From Deltaproteobacteria bacterium (lineage in GTDB: Bacteria; Desulfobacterota; Binatia; UBA9968), in NCBI GenBank assembly GCA_023250495.1, contig JAHFAP010000011.1, forward strand, positions 1-33,041: DNA of 33,041 nucleotides, given 5' to 3'. Position numbers and translations under genes: made by a program. Below, in pieces: positions 1-7,560 of the stretch. Positions within the stretch are counted from its first letter, which is position 1. Every line of letters starts with the position of its first letter. The notes beneath the pieces were generated by a model. It searched no databases. It saw only the letters and a program-made list of their open reading frames with translations, and was not told the DNA's origin.

Positions 1-95
1 CAGAGGCGGGGACTGTGACGTATAAGATGAGCCTGGATTCAAGCATTATCATCTTGGCCCGCTTTGCTTTTCGAGTCGGGGGCAGATCCTTGGAT

Positions 96-455
96 CTAAA
101 CATCAAAGCTTAATACGACAGCGAGAGCTTTTGCGATTGCGTTCATTGGATGGTCAGGAAGCTTTCCCAGTCGCCGCACAAATCTTTCCTGGGCTACTGA
201 GCGGACTTGAAACGTGTCGGCTGCCGAAGGCTTCTCCAGCCCGTTTTGCACATCAGGTTCTAATCGAACTATCCAAGGCGCTACGGAATAGCGTTCTTTC
301 CATTCGGTGATCGGGACAATTACTTTGAGCGGTAAGATTCCAATCGCGTCGTGGCTTACGATGACCGCCGGACGAGTTTTCTTGATCTCGGCGCCGATCG
401 TCGGGTCCAAATTGATTAGCCAGATTTCACCCCTTTGCACGAAAATCCTCGCCAT
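96..455 (-). CDS. MazF/PemK-family toxin endoribonuclease
   Basis: This 119-residue protein has the MazF/PemK/CcdB-like barrel signature: RGEIWLINLDPTIGAEIKK near residues 8-26, then TRPAVIVS at 27-34, and a PSAADTFQVRS segment at 76-86 that resembles the second active-site loop of the family. MazF enzymes are sequence-specific mRNA or tRNA endoribonucleases blocked by a cognate antitoxin, and that role is inferred here. The gene overlaps the upstream antitoxin on the same strand, as expected for translational coupling. The start is uncertain. ATG at 455 is used, but a GTG at 440 is preceded by GAGGA at five-base spacing and gives the usual family N-terminus (Val-Gln-Arg-Gly-Glu), so it may be the true start. 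No stop, frameshift or missing core motif was seen. Confidence 0.85.
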   Translation of the reverse strand: MARIFVQRGEIWLINLDPTIGAEIKKTRPAVIVSHDAIGILPLKVIVPITEWKERYSVAPWIVRLEPDVQNGLEKPSAADTFQVRSVAQERFVRRLGKLPDHPMNAIAKALAVVLSFDV

Positions 456-672
456 CAAGCGCCGTAAAGACAGTTAGCTCGCCACCAGACTCGTAGTCTG
501 GTAATAGAGCCTTTGCCGCCTTAGCGAGTTGCTGTTTTTCGTCTTTAACGGTTGCTGGTTGTGTTGTTTTCCGAAGGTCTTTACGAATGAGACGCAAAGC
601 GGCCTCCGCGACACTTAGCCGTTCGGCCGCCGTCAGTTCCTTTAACTTTTCCAGTATATCTAGCTGCGCCAT
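427..672 (-). CDS. Antitoxin partner of the MazF-like toxin
   Basis: This small acidic protein of 81 residues lies directly upstream of the MazF-like gene and overlaps it. The N-terminal half is helical and leucine-rich (LEKLKELTAAERLSVAEAALRLI, about residues 7-29). The C-terminal tail is DYESGGELTVFTALDGEDF, the kind of extended acidic segment that antitoxins use to wrap a MazF dimer. I do not see a classical AbrB/SpoVT motif or a clear ribbon-helix-helix, so its DNA-binding class is open. AAGGGGG lies five bases before the ATG on the minus strand, a good ribosome binding site. Role and pairing are inferred from the overlap with the toxin and the tail composition. Confidence 0.75.
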   Translation of the reverse strand: MAQLDILEKLKELTAAERLSVAEAALRLIRKDLRKTTQPATVKDEKQQLAKAAKALLPDYESGGELTVFTALDGEDFRAKG

Positions 673-772
673 ATAGCCCCCTTCACTGCAATCGTTGGGA
701 TTTCATCTCCAGATCATATTTCAACTTCGTGTTCGATTCAATCACAGTAGGCCCCACAGTGTCTAGATTTTC

Positions 773-792
773 CCCCGGGTAATTTCCCGGGG
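773..792. terminator. GC-rich hairpin between the rSAM and toxin-antitoxin genes
   Basis: CCCCGGG and CCCGGGG form a perfect 7-bp stem around the loop TAATTT. Three T residues follow on the plus side, and GAAAATC follows on the minus side. It lies just downstream of the minus-strand radical SAM gene and upstream of the minus-strand antitoxin, where a terminator is expected, but the missing U-tract on that strand makes function uncertain. Confidence 0.4.
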
Positions 793-841
793 TTTCACGC
801 TGATCGCCGTATGAAGAGGTTATCGAAGGAGACAGGTTAAC

Positions 842-3106
842 TTAGCTGAGACGGCCGGAGGCCTTGAAGGACGAGGCAAAAGAGGTGGTAAGAAAAAAGT
901 CTTTGGCGAGATTGGCGACGAGCTTCCAGGGGCGGATATTCCACAGTCGCATGCCTCTCAACTGCTCCACGGTCTTGGCCCAGAACCGGTGAAGATCTTC
1001 GCGGGAATAGACGGCGCGGTTGCTCAAGGCGTCGAACTTTGCATGGGCGAGGCGAAACTTGGAGGGGAGGATATGCCTCAATCGGGAGTAAGTCTCTTGC
1101 CACTCCTGGATCCTGCTTCCGAGCCGGATGCCCTTGTGAATGCGGGACATCTCGTCGAGCCATCGCCGGGCGGCTTCCCCCTCCTGCGGAAGATGGCCGC
1201 GAAGTTCCTGGATTTTACTTTGCAGGCCCTCCCATTGTTTCAAAAACGCGTTCAGGTCTTTACGCGTGAAAAGGATCTTGGAGCACAACTCCTCAAATGG
1301 ATCGAGGAGCGCCTTGGCCTTGGCGGGGAGCGTTGCCTTGGCGTTGCTGTAAGTTTTTTGCCATTCTGCAATCTTTAAGGCCTGCCAGATCTCGCCCTGG
1401 ATCCTTTGAATCTCCTCCATCCAGCGCTCTTCCCGCTCGCTCTTCTTGCGCGTCTGGAGCCACACTTCCTCCATCTCCTTTATGAACTTAGCCCATGAGA
1501 CGAGTAGCCGGGTAACCTCTCTCGTCCGCTTCCGGAGATGGACCGGAAGGGGATCGACGGCAAAACCCGGACGGCGTGCGGTCCTGTCTTTCAGACGGAA
1601 GAAACCCGCGATCATCGGATGTTCCTTCTCGATGAGCGCAGCATTTTTATACCAGAAGAAGATGTGCATGAGAGTCCAATAGACCTTAGGGTTATGGTTC
1701 CAGCGCGACAGGATCTTGATCATGTTTTCTTTGCTATAGAAAGACTTCCATGCATCCTCGTAGGCTTGAGTCCATTCCTCGGCCGTCATGCCGGCGTGCT
1801 TGATGGTGGCGTGGAAGGAATCGCGCTTGTTGAAGTCGGGATCCATCCACTCACCCCGCTGCTTCATCTCTTTGTGATCCTGAGACCCTGGAAGCGGGGT
1901 GAGCATAAAGAAAGAGGCCTGGTCCGGCTGGATCACGTTCATCAAATAATCCATGTCCCGCTTCACGCCCTCTGTGGTATCCCAGGGAAGCCCGACGATG
2001 TAACCGGTGTGAACCACAACGCCGGCATCGTGCCATTCTTGGATGATGCCCTGGTACTCTTCAACTTTGTTTTGCGCTTTCCCCTCAGCCTTGAGATTCT
2101 CCGGGTTCACGCTCTCCATACCGATAAAGACCTGAGTGCAACCCGCCTTGGCCGCCAGCGGGACGAAGTCCTTCGGCTTTTTGGCCAGATCCACCTGCAT
2201 CATGAAAGAAACCTTGATGCCCTCTTCGTGTAGCTTGACGATCTCCTCGAAGGTCTCCCGCCACAGTTTCTTTCGAGCAAAGTTATCGTCGGTGAAAAAG
2301 TAGTAGGAGATGCCGTTGTCGAGATAATTCCTGCGCAGCAGCGCGGCAATTTTCTCTGGGCTCCGCTCCCGCATCTTCCGGCCTTGAACATTAATGATCG
2401 TGCAGAAGGAGCACGCAAATGGGCAGCCGCGCGAGGTATCAGCAGTCCCAAAGTCAGGCTTGACGAAGTGTTTCATGGTTTTTGGGCTGGTCATCGGCAA
2501 AGGCGCATCCTGGATGTCGACCAGGTTCTGGAGGTCCTGGGCGTAGTGATAGAGCGGTTTGAGTTGACCGTTGAGACAGTCGGATAGGATCCCCTCCCAC
2601 TTTCCTTCCACCTCTCCGGACACGACGGTGATGGACTCGCGGAAAAGCTCTTGGATGTCAGGCTCCTGTTCCCCCAGCATGGAGATGGTCCCGCTGGTGT
2701 GAAATCCGCCTATGATGACATCGATTCCATGGGCGCGGAACTGCTTTCCCATAACCACGGCTCTCGGGAATTGGTTGGTCTGGACCCCGACGAGGCAGAC
2801 CAGCAGTTTGGCGCCAGGGTCCCGACCCCAGCGGATGATTTTTTTGATCGGCACCTTTTCAGTCGTCTCATCGAACGTCACAACTTCTATCTTCATATCT
2901 CCGAACACCCGACGGTTTCTCACATCTTCGGTCAGGCCATGAAGAACGGCGAGGGTGTTGCTCGGGAGGACACCCCTCCAAAAGCGGATAACGTACCCGT
3001 CGTCGTCGTACTTGGAGGGTTTGATCAGAACGATCTTGAACTTCTGAATCCGGGCCTTTTTCTCCCCATGGGAGCTTTCCCTGACACTTGTAAGTTGGGC
3101 AAACAT
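842..3106 (-). CDS. B12-binding-type radical SAM protein with repeated C-terminal tail
   Basis: This 754-residue protein carries an N-terminal cobalamin-binding-like Rossmann region (about 24-200, with VIIGGFHTSG at 130-139). The radical SAM core begins at SRGCPFACSFC, whose CxxxCxxC cysteines C228, C232 and C235 should hold the 4Fe-4S cluster that cleaves S-adenosylmethionine. B12-dependent radical SAM enzymes often methylate or rearrange unreactive carbons; the substrate is unknown. From about residue 520 the protein leaves the known fold and becomes charged, helical and Trp-rich. Residues 561-621 and 648-708 align without gaps at an 87-residue offset (22 of 61 identical), so the tail is a tandem duplication. 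The start at 3106 keeps the first beta strand (KIVLIKP) and lies under a good promoter, although its ribosome site (AGGA one base upstream) is weak. It is a single-gene unit divergent from ftsE. Confidence 0.85.
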   Translation of the reverse strand: MFAQLTSVRESSHGEKKARIQKFKIVLIKPSKYDDDGYVIRFWRGVLPSNTLAVLHGLTEDVRNRRVFGDMKIEVVTFDETTEKVPIKKIIRWGRDPGAKLLVCLVGVQTNQFPRAVVMGKQFRAHGIDVIIGGFHTSGTISMLGEQEPDIQELFRESITVVSGEVEGKWEGILSDCLNGQLKPLYHYAQDLQNLVDIQDAPLPMTSPKTMKHFVKPDFGTADTSRGCPFACSFCTIINVQGRKMRERSPEKIAALLRRNYLDNGISYYFFTDDNFARKKLWRETFEEIVKLHEEGIKVSFMMQVDLAKKPKDFVPLAAKAGCTQVFIGMESVNPENLKAEGKAQNKVEEYQGIIQEWHDAGVVVHTGYIVGLPWDTTEGVKRDMDYLMNVIQPDQASFFMLTPLPGSQDHKEMKQRGEWMDPDFNKRDSFHATIKHAGMTAEEWTQAYEDAWKSFYSKENMIKILSRWNHNPKVYWTLMHIFFWYKNAALIEKEHPMIAGFFRLKDRTARRPGFAVDPLPVHLRKRTREVTRLLVSWAKFIKEMEEVWLQTRKKSEREERWMEEIQRIQGEIWQALKIAEWQKTYSNAKATLPAKAKALLDPFEELCSKILFTRKDLNAFLKQWEGLQSKIQELRGHLPQEGEAARRWLDEMSRIHKGIRLGSRIQEWQETYSRLRHILPSKFRLAHAKFDALSNRAVYSREDLHRFWAKTVEQLRGMRLWNIRPWKLVANLAKDFFLTTSFASSFKASGRLS

Positions 3107-3146
3107 ATCCTATAGATTATGGAACTATTCCACTGAGTTTTTGAGG

Positions 3147-3175
3147 AGCCTAGCAGTCGCCCAGGGGCATGTCAA
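3147..3175 (-). promoter_or_regulatory. Sigma-70-type promoter for the radical SAM gene
   Basis: On the minus strand TTGACA (3175-3170) is followed by a 17-bp spacer and TAGGCT (3152-3147). TGC just before the -10 gives an extended -10. The -35 is perfect, while the -10 matches consensus at three of six positions. Transcription would start about 35 bases before the ATG at 3106. Confidence 0.55.
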
Positions 3176-3185
3176 GCTTTTTATA

Positions 3186-3291
3186 GCTTTTAGCTGTCAG
3201 CGATCAGCAGTCAGCCAAAAGGCTAATAGTCGGGAACCTTTCTACCATCCTGGCTTTTCGCTGAACGCTGAAGGCTAAGTGCTGATAGCGT
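3186..3291. repeat. Degenerate inverted repeat of CAGC/CTGA-type units
   Basis: The left part (agctgtcagcgatcagcag and onward) and the right part (ending gctaagtgctgatagc) are imperfect inverted copies of each other, with short agctgtcagc/gctgatagc motifs iterated in both orientations. It fills the divergent gap between the radical SAM gene and ftsE and looks like a dispersed intergenic palindrome, not a regulatory site. No further copy was found in this window. Confidence 0.45.
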
Positions 3292-3300
3292 TTTCATTGA

Positions 3301-3984
3301 ATGATCCATCTCTTTCGCGTCTCCAAGATCTATGCGCCCAATTATCCCGCCCTTGTCGATATTCACCTTGAGATTGAGAAGGGGGAGTTCGTTTTTCTCA
3401 GCGGACCGAGCGGGGCGGGCAAAACTACTCTCTTGAAGCTCCTGTTCCGCGGAGAGGAAGCGACCGAAGGGCAGATCATCGTCAACGGCCGCAACGTTAC
3501 CCGGCTGAACGGGCGCGGAGTCGCCCGGCTGCGCCAGGAGATAGGCCTCGTCTTTCAGGAATTTAGACTTCTCCCCACAATGACCGTCCTGGACAACGTG
3601 GCGCTGGCCGCGGAGGTGGTCGGGACTCCCGTGCGCGAGAGTCGCAAAAAAGCCTTCAATCTGTTGCGGGAGTTGGGGCTCAAGGATCGGCACGATGCCA
3701 AGCCGCCCGCGCTCTCCGGAGGGGAACAGCAAAGAGTGGCGATCGCGCGGGCCCTGGTCAACGACCCGATCCTGGTTCTGGCCGACGAGCCCACCGGCAA
3801 CCTGGATGCTGAAATGGCCGACGAGACGATGCGGCTCTTTGCCAGGATCCACGATCGAGGCACCACGATCGTGATCGCCACCCATGATGCAGGCCTGCTC
3901 AAGCGGTTCTCTTATCGAGCGGTCTTTCTCCAACGGGGGCGCTTGCTGGGCGACTCGAAGTTCGCGGGCGAGGCTGCGACGTGA
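3301..3984 (+). CDS. ftsE: Cell division ATP-binding protein FtsE
   Basis: FtsE is the ABC ATPase of the FtsEX complex, which uses ATP at the septum to switch on periplasmic peptidoglycan hydrolases through an EnvC-type activator. The 227 residues match the family length. Visible motifs are Walker A GPSGAGKT (35-42), Q-loop Q86, signature LSGGEQQ (138-144), Walker B with D162-E163 and switch H195. The stop overlaps the ftsX start by four bases (GTGA), indicating translational coupling, and ftsX, an EnvC-like gene and ctpA follow. No clear Shine-Dalgarno precedes the ATG. Closely related LolD or MacB ATPases are excluded by the FtsX and EnvC neighbours. Confidence 0.95.
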   Translation: MIHLFRVSKIYAPNYPALVDIHLEIEKGEFVFLSGPSGAGKTTLLKLLFRGEEATEGQIIVNGRNVTRLNGRGVARLRQEIGLVFQEFRLLPTMTVLDNVALAAEVVGTPVRESRKKAFNLLRELGLKDRHDAKPPALSGGEQQRVAIARALVNDPILVLADEPTGNLDAEMADETMRLFARIHDRGTTIVIATHDAGLLKRFSYRAVFLQRGRLLGDSKFAGEAAT

Positions 3985-4883
3985 GGCTGTCCCGGATTTC
4001 TTTCGTGTTCCGCCGCGTTCTCAAGAGTTTCAGGGAGCTGCTCTGGACTCATATCCTAACCTCCGGGACGATGGCGATGACGCTGTTCATTTTCGGCGGC
4101 TTCCTCCTCATTCAGCAGAATCTCCACGGCCTGCTCAAGGGATGGGGTAGTCAGATCCAGATTTTTGCCTACCTGGAAAATCGGCTCACTGCGGCGGAAG
4201 TGGAGCCTCTTGTGAATCGTCTGCGTGGCTATCCAGAGGTCGAGAGCGTGCGCTTTGTCTCCCAGGGGGAGGCGTGGGAGAATTTCAAAAAATCGCTGGG
4301 CTCCCAGTCCGGGGTGCTTGAGGGCTTATCGGCCGACATCTTACCCGCCTCGCTGGAGATCGCTCTCAAAGCGGCCTACCGCAACCACGATTCCCTGGCT
4401 GGCGTGGCGCAACGGCTGCGCACGGAGAAAGACATCAGCGAAGTCGAGTACCCGGAAGAGTGGATGGCAAGGTTCAGCCTGCTCGTCCTGGGGATTCAGT
4501 GGGCGAAATGGATCCTCGGAGGATTTCTCTTCATGGCTACGCTGCTGATCGTGGGAAACACCGTCAAGCTGGCGATCCTGGCGCGTAGGGAAGAGATAGA
4601 GATCATGCAGTTGGTGGGCGCGCCGGCGGGGCTGATCAAGACCCCTTTTGTGATCGAGGGAATGATTCAAGGGCTTCTCGGCGCCTCGCTCTCGCTGCTA
4701 TTTCTCTGGCTGCTTTTTCTTTTTTTAAGCTCCCAGCTTCCCTTCACGCTCGGTGTCCTCACCGACCGGGCCCAGCTCCGTTTTCTCGAGCCGGAAAGCC
4801 TCGCGCTGCTGCTTTTTCTAGGTTGGGCCATGGGAGCCGTCGGGAGCCTGCTCTCGCTGCGCCGGTTTCTCCAGCGATGGTAA
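3981..4883 (+). CDS. ftsX: Cell division membrane protein FtsX
   Basis: This 300-residue inner-membrane partner of FtsE begins with GTG inside the ftsE stop. Four transmembrane segments can be drawn, near residues 27-47, 168-195, 228-250 and 272-292. A soluble extracytoplasmic domain lies between the first two (about 50-165), the arrangement by which FtsX contacts EnvC-type coiled coils. The cytoplasmic motif RREEIEIMQLVGA (202-214) after the second segment is typical of FtsX. ATP hydrolysis by FtsE is thought to move the periplasmic domain and so activate amidases. The gene end overlaps or abuts the next gene, continuing the tight operon. Length and topology are normal. Confidence 0.95.
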   Translation: MRLSRISFVFRRVLKSFRELLWTHILTSGTMAMTLFIFGGFLLIQQNLHGLLKGWGSQIQIFAYLENRLTAAEVEPLVNRLRGYPEVESVRFVSQGEAWENFKKSLGSQSGVLEGLSADILPASLEIALKAAYRNHDSLAGVAQRLRTEKDISEVEYPEEWMARFSLLVLGIQWAKWILGGFLFMATLLIVGNTVKLAILARREEIEIMQLVGAPAGLIKTPFVIEGMIQGLLGASLSLLFLWLLFLFLSSQLPFTLGVLTDRAQLRFLEPESLALLLFLGWAMGAVGSLLSLRRFLQRW

Positions 4884-4891
4884 GGATGGTC

Positions 4892-6037
4892 ATGGCCCGA
4901 GTGGCCATATTATTTTTGCTGCTTTCTTTCCTGCTAAGTTGGCCCACCCGCGCCGCGGAAGTGGAGCGGGAACTGGAGGGGATCAGGAAGAAAATGGAGA
5001 AAGAGCGGCAGGGGATCACCAAGGTCAAGAAGCAGGAGGGTTCGGTCCTCGGGAGTCTGGCCAAAATCGACGACGAGCTGGATAAGAAGAATAAGGAGTT
5101 GAAGAGGGTCAACGCGGCGCTGGAATCCATTCTGGCGGACCTCAAGAAAAAAGAAGAGGAGTCTCAGAAGATCAACTCCTCTCTCGGTGTCAGGAGAGAG
5201 CTGTTAAAACAGAGGGCGCGAGCGCTGTACAAATGGCAGCGGGCCGGAAGTCCATTTGTCTTGCTCAACGGCGCGGGCTCCGTGGCTGAGCTGATGCAGC
5301 GCAGGCATTATCTCGAGTTAACTCTGGCCTACGACCGGACGCTGGTCGACCATTTGAGCGATGAATCCGTCCGCCAGCAGGTTCTGAGAAAGGAGTTGGA
5401 ACAGAAGAGACAAGAGGTGAACCGGCAAAGAAAGGCGCTGGTTGACATCAAGGAATCCATCCGCCTCGAGAGACAGAAGAAGCAGGAAGTGCTCGCCAGC
5501 TTGCGGCGCGAGAAGGAGGGGCACCAGCGCGCCCTTAAGGAGTTGGAGCAAGCGGCCCAAAGGCTCCAGAAGATGATGGATGAGATCAGTCAGAAGTCGG
5601 TCGCGCTCTCCAGGGAGCCTTCACCCGGTTCTGGCTTTGAGGCGCTGCGGGGTAAACTGGACTACCCCGTCCGGGGAGCCGTGATGGGGGGATTCGGGAA
5701 GACCCGCCACCCGGAGTTTTCCGCCGAGTTATTTCGCAAAGGTATCGACATCGAGGCGCCGCTGGGGGAGGAGGTCAGAGCGGTGGAGGGGGGTAAAGTG
5801 GTCTTTGCTGACCGCTTTTCAGGCTACGGGAAGATGATGATCGTCGATCATGGCCGGAGATACTATACGGTTTATGCCCACCTCGCGGATCTGTTTAAGA
5901 AAGCTGGCGAGCCGGTCCGCAGGGGCGAACCCATAGCCCTCGTAGGCGACAGCGACTCCCTCGCCGGATCACGGCTCTACTTTGAAATCCGTAGGGACGG
6001 GAAACCTTTAGACCCTGCTCCCTGGTTTAGAAAGTAA
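4892..6037 (+). CDS. envC: EnvC-like murein hydrolase activator (inactive LytM domain)
   Basis: The protein starts with a signal peptide (MARVAILFLLLSFLLSW, cut probably after TRA near residue 21). A long charged coiled coil runs to about residue 245, and a LytM/M23-fold domain occupies about 256-381. The M23 zinc motifs are degraded: the HxxxD site reads FRKGID (D286) and the HxH site reads RLYFE (361-365), leaving only the isolated H330. EnvC and NlpD are known to lack these ligands and to activate amidases instead of cutting peptidoglycan, so an activator role under FtsEX control is inferred. ATG at 4892 is chosen because TAAGG lies six bases upstream; ATG at 4877 or 4886 is possible and would overlap or nearly abut the ftsX stop. 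Confidence 0.88.
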   Translation: MARVAILFLLLSFLLSWPTRAAEVERELEGIRKKMEKERQGITKVKKQEGSVLGSLAKIDDELDKKNKELKRVNAALESILADLKKKEEESQKINSSLGVRRELLKQRARALYKWQRAGSPFVLLNGAGSVAELMQRRHYLELTLAYDRTLVDHLSDESVRQQVLRKELEQKRQEVNRQRKALVDIKESIRLERQKKQEVLASLRREKEGHQRALKELEQAAQRLQKMMDEISQKSVALSREPSPGSGFEALRGKLDYPVRGAVMGGFGKTRHPEFSAELFRKGIDIEAPLGEEVRAVEGGKVVFADRFSGYGKMMIVDHGRRYYTVYAHLADLFKKAGEPVRRGEPIALVGDSDSLAGSRLYFEIRRDGKPLDPAPWFRK

Positions 6038-6101
6038 TGGCTATTTTGCCGCGTTTGAGATAGTGTAAAAAGTTGTCAGATTCCACCTTAAGGAGAGCGC
6101 C

Positions 6102-7451
6102 ATGAGGTTGTTTAAGAGACACAGATCTGTGGTCATGTTGCTGTTGTTCTGTCTTGGCTTGGTTTTTTCTCTGAGCGGCCAGGTTGTAACGAACGTCTCC
6201 GCTATCCCGCGCGAGGATTATGAGACCCTCGAGACCTTCACCAGCATCTTGTCCATCGTCAAAAAGAACTACGTGGACGAGACGAACTCCAAGGATCTGA
6301 TCACAGGCGCGATCAATGGCATGCTGAATTCGCTCGATCCTCACAGCGGCTACCTGACGCCCGATCTCTACAAAGAGCTGCAGATGGACACGCAGGGGAG
6401 GTTTGGCGGCCTGGGGATTGAGATCACGATCCGCAACGGAGTTCTCACCGTCGTCTCTCCGATTGAGGACACGCCTGCCTACCGCGCCGGGGTCAAGGCC
6501 GGGGATCAGATCATCAAGATCGAGGATGAGTTCACCAAGGACATGACCCTGATGGAGGCTGTCAAGAGGATGCGCGGGGCAAAAGGAACCAAGATTACCA
6601 TCTCTGTCAAGCGTGAAGGCGTGCCCGAGCTGCTGAACTTCACCCTCGTGCGCGACACGGTCCGTGTGCAGAGCGTCCGCAGCCGGCTGCTTGAGCAGGG
6701 TTACGGCTATGTCCGCCTGGCCCAGTTCCAGGAGCGCACTGACCGGGATCTCCAAAGGGCTTTGGAAAAACTGAGCCAGGAGAAAGGCGGGATGAAGGGG
6801 CTGGTGCTCGACCTGCGCAATAACCCAGGTGGGCTTCTGACCCAGGCCGTGAGAGTGGCGGATATGTTTCTCGATTCCGGACTGATCGTCTATACAGACG
6901 GGCGACTGGAGAGCCAGAAGCAGAAATACTTCGCGCACAAGGAGGGTACCTGGAGCAACTTCCCGATCATCGTCCTGGTGAACGGAGGCAGCGCCAGCGC
7001 CTCCGAGATCGTGGCTGGCGCGCTCCAGGATCATAAACGGGCTGTGATCCTGGGGACCAAGACTTTTGGCAAGGGGTCGGTGCAAACTATCCTGCCCCTG
7101 GATGACAACTCGGCGCTCCGCCTCACCACGGCCCGCTATTTCACGCCTAAAGGCCGCTCGATCCAAGCGACGGGCATCGTACCCGATATCGTGATCGAGA
7201 ACCCGACGACCGTGCCGGAAGGCAAAGCCGAGGAGGCCAAGCGCCCCAGCCTGAGAGAGGAGAACCTGCCGGGCCATTTGCAGAATCAGCAGCTCCCGCA
7301 GGAGCAGAAGGAAAAGGAGAAAGAAAAAGAGACGCCGGCGCAGCCACAAAACATCGAGGGCACGGAGAACGACGCCCAGCTCAGGCGCGCCTTGGAGTTG
7401 TTAAAGGGGTGGGACGTCTTCAAACAGTTTGTCCAGAAGAAGGCTGACTGA
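6102..7451 (+). CDS. ctpA: Carboxy-terminal processing protease (S41 family)
   Basis: This is a 449-residue periplasmic serine protease of the CtpA/Prc family. It has an N-terminal hydrophobic signal or anchor (8-28), a PDZ domain (about 98-175, with GGLGIEI at 102-108) and a peptidase core. The catalytic serine is S299 in GGSASASE and the general base is K324 in TFGKGSVQ, so both members of the Ser-Lys dyad are present. After about residue 370 a Glu/Lys/Gln-rich linker leads to a short helical C-terminal tail. TTAAGGAG lies nine bases before the ATG. Placement after the FtsEX-EnvC genes fits a role in trimming envelope proteins or peptidoglycan enzymes; the actual substrate is unknown. A perfect hairpin terminator follows. 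Confidence 0.93.
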   Translation: MRLFKRHRSVVMLLLFCLGLVFSLSGQVVTNVSAIPREDYETLETFTSILSIVKKNYVDETNSKDLITGAINGMLNSLDPHSGYLTPDLYKELQMDTQGRFGGLGIEITIRNGVLTVVSPIEDTPAYRAGVKAGDQIIKIEDEFTKDMTLMEAVKRMRGAKGTKITISVKREGVPELLNFTLVRDTVRVQSVRSRLLEQGYGYVRLAQFQERTDRDLQRALEKLSQEKGGMKGLVLDLRNNPGGLLTQAVRVADMFLDSGLIVYTDGRLESQKQKYFAHKEGTWSNFPIIVLVNGGSASASEIVAGALQDHKRAVILGTKTFGKGSVQTILPLDDNSALRLTTARYFTPKGRSIQATGIVPDIVIENPTTVPEGKAEEAKRPSLREENLPGHLQNQQLPQEQKEKEKEKETPAQPQNIEGTENDAQLRRALELLKGWDVFKQFVQKKAD

Positions 7452-7517
7452 GATCGTTACTCGTTATCGGTTAATCGTTGACTCGAATAACGAATATACG
7501 AACAACGAATCAACGCG

Positions 7518-7549
7518 ATTAGCCCTCCCCCTGGAGGGCTAATCCTTTT
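7518..7549 (+). terminator. Rho-independent terminator after ctpA
   Basis: ATTAGCCCTCC pairs perfectly with GGAGGGCTAAT (11 bp) around a four-base CCCT loop and is followed by CCTTTT. It closes the ftsE-ftsX-envC-ctpA unit. The preceding 7455-7517 is an iterated TCGTTA/TAACGA sequence in two inverted halves with no other recognisable content. Confidence 0.8.
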
Positions 7550-7560
7550 GTAGGGTCCCT

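Noticed and set aside
6027-7349. Long minus-strand ORF opposite ctpA (440 codons)
   Set aside because: It is the GC-driven shadow of a complete S41 protease with catalytic residues in the other strand.
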